This document shows, one piece after another, positions 21,272-27,859 of a DNA stretch of 27,859 nt (position 1 is the stretch's first letter; each line of letters opens with the position of its first letter). A program made the translations under genes and the position numbers. The notes below the pieces were generated by a model, which saw only the letters and a program-made list of their open reading frames with translations, searched no databases and had not been told where the DNA came from. Origin of the DNA: VFKE01 sp031400955 (lineage in GTDB: Bacteria; Verrucomicrobiota; Verrucomicrobiia; Verrucomicrobiales; Verrucomicrobiaceae). Location of the stretch: assembly GCA_031400955.1 (NCBI GenBank), contig JANNQW010000158.1, forward strand, positions 1 through 27,859, given 5' to 3'.

Positions 21272-22359
21272 AGTCGGTGAACAATGTTGGCCTTGTCCTG
21301 AGTAAGATATTGAATCGTCGTTTCCTTGGGCAATCCGTGCCGCTTCAAGATTTCGCGAATCTGCTGAATGCTCTCCTTGCTATCGTAAATGATGAAATCG
21401 CTGTAGGTATTTTTGGTGCCGGTTGCACCGCCAAGGGTGTCTCCGCCTCTGTTCTTTTCAAAGCTAGTGATGATTTCGTCTTCAATAGTCGCTCGAAAAT
21501 CTACTTCCTGACCCTTTGGCAGTATTTCACTCGGGAAGACAACCGAAACAAAATCTACGCCCATTTTTGGACACGGATGTTCGACTTGAACGTGCGTATT
21601 CATCACGTCACGAATCAGGCTCCAATAACGGGCAGTGCCTACAAAGACGTCACCGCGGAATCCTTCATATTGCTTTTTGACGCTATAGCTTGTGTAGGTG
21701 TCAGTCGGTTTGTGCTTCTTCCAGCCACGCGACTTCGCCGTTTCATCTATGAACTCCGGCAGTTCCCAAATCGGAACTGATTCCCGAAGAGCGTTGTCGG
21801 CGACCTTAATCTCACCAATCCAGTTTTGTGAACCATGCTCGCCTAGTGCTTCATCAAATAGCAGAAAGAGCGATGTCCACTTCTCCCGGTCTGAAATTTT
21901 TTCGTAAAGTGGATGCCACGCGGTCACGTCTATCTTTTCGGATTGATCGTCGATCCATAAATGAAGCCAAAGCTCTTGCGGCTCAAAGGTGTGCTCACCA
22001 TCAAGTTTGAGTGAGAATTTCCTGACGTTATCCGAGGGCTGGCGGGACGCATAGAATGTCCATCCATCGAGTTTCGGGGCACAGGCATTCCAATACTCGG
22101 CGATGAATTGTTTTGGTAGTGTCCCTTCTCCCGACAGTGTGAATGAATGCCCAATCTTGTTCTCTCCAACGCCAAACACCCAAGCCATGCTGGGTAACCA
22201 ACGATCAACAGCATCACTCACTTCTGGCTGTAGCTCGCTGCAGTGCCCGTCCTCAATCTCTGAAAAAAATCGAGCAGCGTTCGCAGCATACCATCGCCAG
22301 AATTCAGCAACCCTTGTTTTCAAAGTTAATTCTGCTGGCTTCTTGCGGAACGGCCACAT
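21268..22359 (-). CDS. Unrecognised 363-residue cytosolic protein
   Basis: The protein begins MWPFRKKPAELTLK and has no signal peptide or membrane segment. I do not recognise a family with confidence. It shows an N-terminal helical part rich in Trp and Tyr (RVAEFWRWYAANAARFF). A mixed alpha/beta middle follows with repeated W-x-F/W-x-L strands (WTFYASRQPSD, ELWLHLWIDD). The C-terminal part (VDFVSVVFPSEI, then GGATGTKNTYSDFIIYDSKE and a helix-strand end) resembles the ends of small alpha/beta proteins related to DUF695-like and immunity-type families, but this is only an impression. The stop TAG is a CTAG shared with uvrA, with which it converges. It is divergent from mgsA, 87 bases apart. Some folding-rich families of this kind act in contact-dependent or toxin immunity; nothing here proves that. 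Confidence 0.65.
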   Translation of the reverse strand: MWPFRKKPAELTLKTRVAEFWRWYAANAARFFSEIEDGHCSELQPEVSDAVDRWLPSMAWVFGVGENKIGHSFTLSGEGTLPKQFIAEYWNACAPKLDGWTFYASRQPSDNVRKFSLKLDGEHTFEPQELWLHLWIDDQSEKIDVTAWHPLYEKISDREKWTSLFLLFDEALGEHGSQNWIGEIKVADNALRESVPIWELPEFIDETAKSRGWKKHKPTDTYTSYSVKKQYEGFRGDVFVGTARYWSLIRDVMNTHVQVEHPCPKMGVDFVSVVFPSEILPKGQEVDFRATIEDEIITSFEKNRGGDTLGGATGTKNTYSDFIIYDSKESIQQIREILKRHGLPKETTIQYLTQDKANIVHRL

Positions 22360-22446
22360 GGATGAATTGTGTTGAAAAGTATTTGGGCAGCTTTGCTTCC
22401 CAAGAACAACTCATTTTTTGTGTTAACCCAAAAAAATAATTCTGCC

Positions 22447-22890
22447 ATGCCCGCTCTCGGACTTGTCGCTCATGACCATCGCAAGCCGGCGCTTGTCCGC
22501 TGGGTGAAGGAGCATCGCGATCAGCTCGCAGCGTGGAACCTCTGCGCAACGGGAACGACGGGCGCTTTGATCGAAAAGGAAACAGGACTTCCCGTGAAGA
22601 AATTTCTCAGCGGACCGCTCGGCGGTGATTTGCAGATCGGCACGGAGATCGCGGAAGGTCGGTTGGATTTGCTAATCTTCTTCTGGGATCCGCTCGAATC
22701 ACAACCGCATGATCCAGATGTGAAGGCGTTGCTCCGCGTGGCGGTGCTGTGGAATGTGCCGGTGGCGATGAGCGAAGCATCTGCGGATTTGCTGCTGCTC
22801 GGACTGGCGCAGGGTGATTACCGGCGGCGCGTGCCGGATCATTCAAACTACCGTGGCATGAGGGACGGGAAGCAAGGCTTTACGGTTTGA
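22447..22890 (+). CDS. mgsA: Methylglyoxal synthase
   Basis: 147 residues from the ATG at 22447. The enzyme converts dihydroxyacetone phosphate to methylglyoxal and phosphate, a bypass of lower glycolysis under phosphate limitation. All family blocks are present in order: ALGLVAHDHRKPALV (phosphate-binding start), CATGTTG, LSGPLGGDLQIG with the catalytic Asp61, LIFFWDPLESQPHDPDVKAL with His88, and the VLWNVPVAMSEASADLLL end. The length matches the E. coli enzyme (about 150). No Shine-Dalgarno precedes the ATG. The next gene, on the same strand, starts 32 bases after its stop and may be co-transcribed. Confidence 0.95.
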   Translation: MPALGLVAHDHRKPALVRWVKEHRDQLAAWNLCATGTTGALIEKETGLPVKKFLSGPLGGDLQIGTEIAEGRLDLLIFFWDPLESQPHDPDVKALLRVAVLWNVPVAMSEASADLLLLGLAQGDYRRRVPDHSNYRGMRDGKQGFTV

Positions 22891-22922
22891 CATCGCGGCA
22901 CCTGTCGCGTGATTCACTTTTA

Positions 22923-24197
22923 ATGAAGAGTGCTGTTAACTGGCTTACTTCGAACCGTAACCTCGCCATTTTCGTCATAGCCATGCAGGGCGTGGCGTAT
23001 TATTTCGTGGCTACACGGTTTCAGTTCACATGGCTCTGGTTGGTGGTCGCTTTAGAGGCCGCCGTTATTGCAGGCCTGGCGTGCCGCCAACGATGGGCGG
23101 TCGTTCTGGGCACGGCTTTGGTCGCGTGGAGCGCCGTCATGTCCACGATGAGCATCTTCACCAAAGGCTGGAAAGTCTCAAGGGCAGCAATGGCTGTTGG
23201 AACTGCTACCATTGCGTGGGGATTGGCCCGGTCACCCTATGCGGGTTTTTTTGACGATGAAGTTGAAGCCCCCGCCGCAGACAATAAAGCGGATGACAAG
23301 CCACTGATTTCGCTGGTTCACCTGCGGAGATTACCACGCTATCTGGAGCCCGTAGTTCTCGCGCAAGCACTCTCGGATGCGTGGGGTCTGAATATCACGG
23401 GCAACGATGATGAGGAGGAGGTCAACAATGCCGACGGTTTTGTTGTCGGCCGGGAGATGCTCTACTTCGTGATGATTACGAAGCCACAGGCAATGCAGTT
23501 TATCGTGCACAATTTTGAGGGCAAATACTTCAATTCGGCCGATGAACTGGCATCCAAAGTTCCCAACCTCCGCTTTGCCGAAATCATTCGTGAGCACGAG
23601 GCGTGGCTGACAGTTGACCTGCTCGGCTCCGGCGCAACCGATACAAACCCTGATATTGCATACCGGATGATCGGCAAGGCAATATCAGCACTGGCGGATG
23701 GAAATACGCTCGCGCTGCTCTGTCCGCAGCATAATTATTTCAATATTTGGGATGACGCATTGCAGGAGATTCTATGTGGCAATGATCCCTTGAGCGTCTT
23801 CCGTGAGGAGGTAAAAGCTCCTGTCATCGGCGTTCCCAAAAGCGAATCTCTCGATCACGCCATAGCCGAGGCACGAAGACGCTGGCCTGAATTTTCTGAT
23901 GCGTTCAAGAATCGAAAAGACCCAGAGGAACCCTTCTTGGTTAAGGCGGCTTTTAAGCATGAAGACGATACCGAGCACATGTGGCTTACCGTTTATGGCT
24001 TGGAGCCCGAGTATGTTCACGGACATCTTGTCAATGAGCCCTTTCACAATCCTCAATTGAAAAATGGGATGCTGGTGGAAGTGCCAGTGTCAGACGTGAG
24101 CGATTGGGTTTGCATGCTTCCTGATGGTTCTCCGTTGGGCAACTTCACTGGCGAGGCCATCAACAAGGCGCGACATCCAGACGAACAGCCTGCATGA
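22923..24197 (+). CDS. Membrane protein with C-terminal DUF2314-like domain
   Basis: 424 residues from the ATG at 22923. Residues about 8-110 hold three to four transmembrane helices (IFVIAMQGVAYYFV, WLWLVVALEAAVIAGLA, VVLGTALVAWSAVMSTMSIF, MAVGTATIAWGLA). A soluble region follows (about 115-330) with no recognised family: LRRLPRYLEPVVLAQALSDAWG, then VVGREMLYFVMITKPQAMQF. The C-terminal 85 residues (FLVKAAFKHEDDTEHMWLTV, then GHLVNEPF, GMLVEVPVSDVSDWVCML and GNFTGEA) match the DUF2314 pattern, in which an E-H-M-W block and a D-W-x-x-x-x-G segment are typical. The function of DUF2314 is unknown. It may be co-transcribed with mgsA, 32 bases upstream. Confidence 0.75.
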   Translation: MKSAVNWLTSNRNLAIFVIAMQGVAYYFVATRFQFTWLWLVVALEAAVIAGLACRQRWAVVLGTALVAWSAVMSTMSIFTKGWKVSRAAMAVGTATIAWGLARSPYAGFFDDEVEAPAADNKADDKPLISLVHLRRLPRYLEPVVLAQALSDAWGLNITGNDDEEEVNNADGFVVGREMLYFVMITKPQAMQFIVHNFEGKYFNSADELASKVPNLRFAEIIREHEAWLTVDLLGSGATDTNPDIAYRMIGKAISALADGNTLALLCPQHNYFNIWDDALQEILCGNDPLSVFREEVKAPVIGVPKSESLDHAIAEARRRWPEFSDAFKNRKDPEEPFLVKAAFKHEDDTEHMWLTVYGLEPEYVHGHLVNEPFHNPQLKNGMLVEVPVSDVSDWVCMLPDGSPLGNFTGEAINKARHPDEQPA

Positions 24198-24203
24198 CTC
24201 CCT

Positions 24204-24219
24204 GGCACTCAACAGTGCC
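24204..24219. terminator. Hairpin between convergent DUF2314 and hom genes
   Basis: GGCACT (24204-24209) and AGTGCC (24214-24219) form a perfect 6-bp stem with loop CAAC. The arms are identical to those in the UvrA linker patch at 18533-18554. A further ACAAAC/GTTTGT pair follows about 18 bases on. There is no T-run, so it may be a terminator or a remnant of the same repeat family. Confidence 0.4.
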
Positions 24220-24265
24220 GCCGCGTTCCAGATCACACAAACGAGCGCGCGTAGTTTGTAGCCGA

Positions 24266-25582
24266 CTACTCCTTTATCGTCTCCACTCGCAGCCAGCTCG
24301 GCTCTTCGCGCACACAATCAAGCGCCGCGACGGTTTGCATCGCGCTGCGCACGTCGCGCAGTGTGGCGGCGTCGAGCATGAAAATCAGCGGCGTGATGCG
24401 GGCATCAAGTTCGTCGGGCTGGATCACGGATGAAATGCCGATGCCGCTTTCGCCGAAAACGGCGGCGACGCGCGCGAGCACGCCCGGTTTGTCGGCGACC
24501 GTGAGACGCACATAGAAGTTCGAGATGGTTTCTTCGACTGGCTTGCTCTTGCCGTAGAGACCATGGGGCACGAACCCGCTGTGACGCGAGCCGTAGTGCA
24601 GAGTGGCGGCGGCTTCGGCGATGTCGCTGATCACACTCGACGAAGTCGGATCCTGACCGGCACCTTTGCCGTAGAAAAGTGTTTCACCGACGATGTCGCC
24701 ATACACGAGCACGGCATTGAACGCGCCGCCGATACTGGCCAACACATGCTTCTGCGGCACAAGGGACGGCTGGGTGCGCACTTCAACGCGGCCGTTTTCA
24801 TCGGCCCGGATGACGCTGAGCAGCTTGATCGTGTAGCCGAGTTGAGCGGCGAAACGGATGTCGGTCTGCGAAATCTGCTCGATACCCTGCACGAACGTAT
24901 CTTCCGGTTTGACCCAGAAGCCGTAACTGAGCGAAGCCAGAATGATGGCCTTATGCGCCGCATCCCAGCCGCTGACATCCAGCGTGGGATCAGCTTCGGC
25001 AAAGCCTAGCCGCTGGGCATCGGCCAGCGCATCCTGGTAGCTCACCCCCTCCGCCGTCATGCGGCTGAGGATATAATTGCAGGTGCCGTTGATGATGCCG
25101 TGAATGCTGCGAATGTAATTACCGACGAAGCCTTCCTGTATCGTCTGGATGATGGGAATGCCGCCGGCGACCGCGGCCTCGAAATAAATAGGAACGTGAT
25201 TTTCTTCCGCGAGCTTGAAAAGCTCCTGCCCGCGTTCAGCTAGCAATGCTTTATTTCCTGTGACGACGGGCTTCTTCGCGCGCAGCGCAGCGCAGACAAG
25301 ATCGAAAGCGGCCGTGGTGCCGCCGATGAGTTCGACGATGATATCAAGCTGCGGGTCTGCGACCAATTCGCGCCAATCAGCGGTCAGGCGCGCGGGCCCT
25401 GGAGAAATCCTGCGCTTCTTCCCGGCATCCAGGACGGCGATGTGTGTGATCTTGAGATCGAAGCCGGTGCGCTCACGCAGCAGACCGCCGTTTTTTTCCA
25501 AATTATTGAAAACTCCCGAACCGACATTGCCCAGACCGGCGAGGCCGATGCGGACGGTTCGAAGCTGATGGCTAGCGGTCAT
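24266..25582 (-). CDS. hom: Homoserine dehydrogenase with C-terminal ACT domain
   Basis: 438 residues from the ATG at 25582. It reduces aspartate semialdehyde to homoserine, the branch point to threonine and methionine. The N-terminal Rossmann domain has the NAD(P) motif GLAGLGNVGSGV (residues about 13-24). The conserved VTGNKALLAERG and GGIPIIQTIQEG segments follow. The signature GIINGTCNYILSRM with EADPTLDVSGWDAAHK marks the catalytic domain. Residues about 350-425 form an ACT regulatory domain (FYVRLTVADKPGVLARVAAVFGE), usually linked to threonine feedback. No aspartokinase is fused. The longer open frame to 25666 would begin at TTG and is not needed; the chosen length fits the monofunctional family (about 430). 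Confidence 0.95.
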   Translation of the reverse strand: MTASHQLRTVRIGLAGLGNVGSGVFNNLEKNGGLLRERTGFDLKITHIAVLDAGKKRRISPGPARLTADWRELVADPQLDIIVELIGGTTAAFDLVCAALRAKKPVVTGNKALLAERGQELFKLAEENHVPIYFEAAVAGGIPIIQTIQEGFVGNYIRSIHGIINGTCNYILSRMTAEGVSYQDALADAQRLGFAEADPTLDVSGWDAAHKAIILASLSYGFWVKPEDTFVQGIEQISQTDIRFAAQLGYTIKLLSVIRADENGRVEVRTQPSLVPQKHVLASIGGAFNAVLVYGDIVGETLFYGKGAGQDPTSSSVISDIAEAAATLHYGSRHSGFVPHGLYGKSKPVEETISNFYVRLTVADKPGVLARVAAVFGESGIGISSVIQPDELDARITPLIFMLDAATLRDVRSAMQTVAALDCVREEPSWLRVETIKE

Positions 25583-25806
25583 GAAACGTGATGGAGAAAA
25601 TGGAGCGCGATCATGCACGAGACTGCGACGCTTTGCAATCTCCTCGTGCAAAGCGCTGATATTCAACGGTGACTAATTAATGGATTCAAAATAATCTTTA
25701 ATTTGTATTGTCTATCGCCCGATTTTTTGGTGAAATCAGTAAATTAATCGGTGTGCTCTGCGTAAATTACCTGAAGCCTAAGACCTTAAGTTCCCTTCTT
25801 TCCGTC

Positions 25807-26067
25807 ATGCAATTCATTAAAATCTTGGCTTTATCCCTTCTCCTGACCAGTGTTATCAAGGCCAGTGCTGCAGTGGAAACCGCGCTGCCACTTCCAACGG
25901 TGGTGCCGCTTGAAACTTCAATCATGAGCTCAAATGATAGGCAGACCAACGGTGCCATGCGCAAATTAGCCTTGGCTTGCGGGTTGCTGGCCTTTACTGC
26001 GGCAGCACAGCAGGCGTTGTTCCCCCGCAAACCTGTTCTGGCACGGGTCAACTCCATAAGAGATTGA
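25807..26067 (+). CDS. Small exported or membrane protein
   Basis: 86 residues. The start at the ATG at 25807 gives a signal-like N-terminus (MQFIKILALSLLLTSVIKASA). A Thr/Pro/Val-rich stretch follows, then a second hydrophobic segment (KLALACGLLAFTAAAQQALF) and a short basic tail. No family is recognised. It could be a small membrane protein with two helices, or a secreted peptide with one helix after cleavage. A longer frame back to 25708 has a poor N-terminus and is rejected. The gene is divergent from hom across a 224-base AT-rich gap and converges on recJ, with only 3 bases between the stops. Confidence 0.5.
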   Translation: MQFIKILALSLLLTSVIKASAAVETALPLPTVVPLETSIMSSNDRQTNGAMRKLALACGLLAFTAAAQQALFPRKPVLARVNSIRD

Positions 26068-26070
26068 CTC

Positions 26071-27792
26071 TCAGGCTCCCGCGCTGCGAACGGCTTGAAT
26101 TAAGAGAGTCCAGGATTCCGTGCCGCGCCAGAACTGGCGCTGAAGTTTCACCGCCACATCCCACGGAGGCGGGGGCGGGTTATCCAGCTGGGCGTTAAAC
26201 CAGATGGCAGGATGAATGACTCCCCTCTGTCGCAGCAAAAGTTTCCAATGTTTTTCTTTGAGAATCTGGCCGGGCATTCCGGGTTCTACATTTCGCAGCA
26301 GAAAAACAGGATCCGGGTTTCCCATGCCGAAGGGTTCCATCCGAAGAAATTCGCTGAAGAATTGTTTTCCAAAATCGGCCAGCGAACATTCAGCATCACA
26401 TTCAACCCGGGCTTGCAGAGTTCCGGTCCCGAGCTGCCGGGTAACTGAGACGTCCATGGCCTCACGAAACGCTGCAAAATTCTTTTCCTCCAACGACACC
26501 CCGGCCGCCATGGCATGACCGCCGCCTTTCAAAAGCAGATGGCGGCATTCATCCATCGCTTCCACCAGCGAAATGCCGGGCACACTGCGTCCGCTGCCCT
26601 TGCCGATCCCGTTTTCATCAAAGGCGATAACCACAGCCGGCCGATAAAAATCGCGCATGAGCCGCGAGGCCACGATGCCCACCACACCCGGATGCCAGGA
26701 GCGGGATCCCATCACGATGCACGATGCTTCCACAAGCGCTGGATTGGCCAGAATGTCAGCCCTAGCCTCGACATGCGCCCGGCCCTCCACATCCTGCCGC
26801 TCGCGATTAAGTTCATTGAGCAAATCGGCGTATCCCTCCGCCTCCGCGAGATCTTCGCACAGCAGGAGATCGAGCGACGCCTGCGCATGATCCAGCCGAC
26901 CCGAGGCATTCAATCGCGGCCCGAGCCGGAAGCCGATGTGATGGGCTTCGATGTGTCCGTCGAGCCCCGCCGCCGTCTTCAGTGCGCGCAGACCGACGCG
27001 GCGGGTCGAGGCAATTTTCTCCAGCCCCTTTTTCACAATGATACGGTTCTCTCCACATAGTGGAACAAGATCCGCCACTGTTCCCATCGCCGCGAGGTCA
27101 AGCATCTCACGTAAATCAAAGCCGGATATTTGACGTAATTTTAGCAACGCATGGAGCAACTTAAAAACGAGGCCCGCCGTGCAGAAATCTCCGTGACCAT
27201 CGCTAAGCTTCGGATTTACCAAGGCAACACAATCCGGCAAAGCGTTTCCGGGCTGGTGATGATCCACAATGACGCAGTCCACTCCCAGCGCGCCCAGCGA
27301 TTCCACTTCCGCGACCGAGCTGGTCCCGCAGTCCAGCGCGATCAACAATGCGGGCTTGCCAAATTCTTCAAAGCAGCGCGCCAGCCCCTCCAAGCTCAGT
27401 CCATAACCCTCGTCCATGCGACGCGGCAAAAAAGCGCGTGGCTCCAATCCATACGCGCGCAGCAAAATCATGAGCTGCGCCAGCGAGGTGATGCCGTCCA
27501 CATCGTAGTCGCCGTAGAGAATTACTTTCTCCTTCCTTTCCACAGCTTCGATGATCCGACGTCCAGCGACCTCCATACCGGGCAGCAGAAACGGATCGCC
27601 CAGCGCCGCTAGTCTCGGATCAAGGAAAGCCTCCAGCTTTTCCTCACCCAACCGCAACGCGATAAGTCGTCGCATCAGCGGAAGCATCGTCGCGCCTGAA
27701 ACAGATGCCTCTAGTGAGCGCAGCAGCACCTCGTCCGGCTGACGCAGGTTCCATTCAACTTCAGCTACAGGTATCGGGCGAGAGTTTTGCAC
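26071..27792 (-). CDS. recJ: Single-stranded-DNA-specific exonuclease RecJ
   Basis: 573 residues from a GTG at 27792, the only plausible start in this frame near the family's N-terminus. RecJ degrades single-stranded DNA 5' to 3' in recombinational and mismatch repair. The DHH phosphoesterase core shows ILYGDYDVDGITS (motif I, near residue 91), ALLIALDCGTS, and the DHH motif VIVDHHQPG (Asp177-His178-His179). LNASGRLDHAQASL follows. The DHHA1 region has WHPGVVGIVASRL and the GGGHAMAAGVSL glycine motif. A C-terminal OB-like part follows (EKHWKLLLRQRG...PAIWF). The length fits the family (about 560-580). No Shine-Dalgarno is seen. A partial gene may end 32 bases upstream in the same direction. 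Confidence 0.95.
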   Translation of the reverse strand: MQNSRPIPVAEVEWNLRQPDEVLLRSLEASVSGATMLPLMRRLIALRLGEEKLEAFLDPRLAALGDPFLLPGMEVAGRRIIEAVERKEKVILYGDYDVDGITSLAQLMILLRAYGLEPRAFLPRRMDEGYGLSLEGLARCFEEFGKPALLIALDCGTSSVAEVESLGALGVDCVIVDHHQPGNALPDCVALVNPKLSDGHGDFCTAGLVFKLLHALLKLRQISGFDLREMLDLAAMGTVADLVPLCGENRIIVKKGLEKIASTRRVGLRALKTAAGLDGHIEAHHIGFRLGPRLNASGRLDHAQASLDLLLCEDLAEAEGYADLLNELNRERQDVEGRAHVEARADILANPALVEASCIVMGSRSWHPGVVGIVASRLMRDFYRPAVVIAFDENGIGKGSGRSVPGISLVEAMDECRHLLLKGGGHAMAAGVSLEEKNFAAFREAMDVSVTRQLGTGTLQARVECDAECSLADFGKQFFSEFLRMEPFGMGNPDPVFLLRNVEPGMPGQILKEKHWKLLLRQRGVIHPAIWFNAQLDNPPPPPWDVAVKLQRQFWRGTESWTLLIQAVRSAGA

Positions 27793-27803
27793 AACGTGAG
27801 AAT

Positions 27804-27821
27804 GGCAGCTTAGCGGCTGCC
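27804..27821. repeat. Short inverted repeat ahead of recJ
   Basis: GGCAGC (27804-27809) and GCTGCC (27816-27821) form a perfect 6-bp stem with a 6-nt loop, 11 bases ahead of the recJ GTG in transcribed orientation. It lies within the short gap to the possible upstream gene and may affect recJ translation or termination between the genes. Confidence 0.35.
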
Positions 27822-27824
27822 GCG

Positions 27825-27859
27825 TTATTTCGCAGGATTTATTTTAATGTCGTGACCGA
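27825..27859 (-). CDS. Possible C-terminal end of a gene upstream of recJ (partial)
   Basis: On the minus strand the last bases read GHDIKINPAK then TAA (27827-27825), with no stop before the window edge. Ten residues are too few to identify, but they look like a natural hydrophilic C-terminus and the spacing to recJ (32 bases) suits an operon. In several bacteria secDF precedes recJ, which is only a guess here. Confidence 0.25.
   Translation of the reverse strand, partial: GHDIKINPAK

Overview
The window is 27.9 kb of bacterial chromosome that looks like a member of the Verrucomicrobiota (PVC superphylum). This is inferred from a double-length UvrA of the kind known in Chlamydiae and relatives, from the mix of gene families, from almost no Shine-Dalgarno sequences ahead of the starts, and from hairpin-rich repeats that sit in frame inside housekeeping genes. 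No phage, transposase, CRISPR array or rRNA is visible. The chromosome reads as core and accessory housekeeping genes peppered with small repeats.

Layout. At 1-102 (-) is the N-terminal part of rpsU. Then come a secreted thioredoxin-like protein (228-665 +), SixA-type phosphatase (776-1324 -), a 415-base non-coding stretch with two opposed heptamer arrays (1325-1739), a polytopic membrane protein (1740-2765 +), a lipoprotein alpha/beta hydrolase (2894-4555 +), a secreted SH3-like/BamE-like protein (4633-5352 +) and tRNA-Cys (5415-5489 +). A long minus-strand run from 13798 down to 5673 follows. Read in its own direction it is a two-part glycosyltransferase (GT4), a GT2 glycosyltransferase, an RluA-type pseudouridine synthase, sufE, a VIT+VWA secreted protein and a second VWA protein. 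Divergent from that run lie a YbgC-like thioesterase and a small zincin (13928-14785 +), then an L,D-transpeptidase lipoprotein (-). The tandem uvrA (15491-21271 +) occupies the centre. After it come an unrecognised 363-residue protein (-), methylglyoxal synthase, a membrane protein with a C-terminal DUF2314-like domain (+), homoserine dehydrogenase (-), a tiny exported or membrane protein (+), and recJ (-). The last 35 bases may hold the end of another minus-strand gene.

Functional themes are DNA repair (uvrA, recJ), translation (rpsU, tRNA-Cys, rRNA/tRNA pseudouridylation), envelope work (glycosyltransferases, L,D-transpeptidase, lipoprotein hydrolase, VIT/VWA pair) and small-molecule metabolism (mgsA, hom, sufE).

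The most unusual signal is not a gene. Two 104-105 bp elements inside uvrA (16221-16325 and 17315-17418) share one architecture: four consecutive hairpins, each with a 3-nt loop, bounded by GTAG...CTAC. Stem sequences differ between the copies but pairing is kept, and the two copies are translated in different reading frames. A third, 67-bp palindromic element lies in frame in the pseudouridine synthase gene, and another inverted-repeat patch lies in the linker joining the two UvrA halves. A second class of repeat consists of short heptamer arrays (ACCAAGA, CTATCAG, GGCANCA types) in both coding and non-coding DNA. In addition, two convergent gene pairs each share a single CTAG as the stop codon of both genes.
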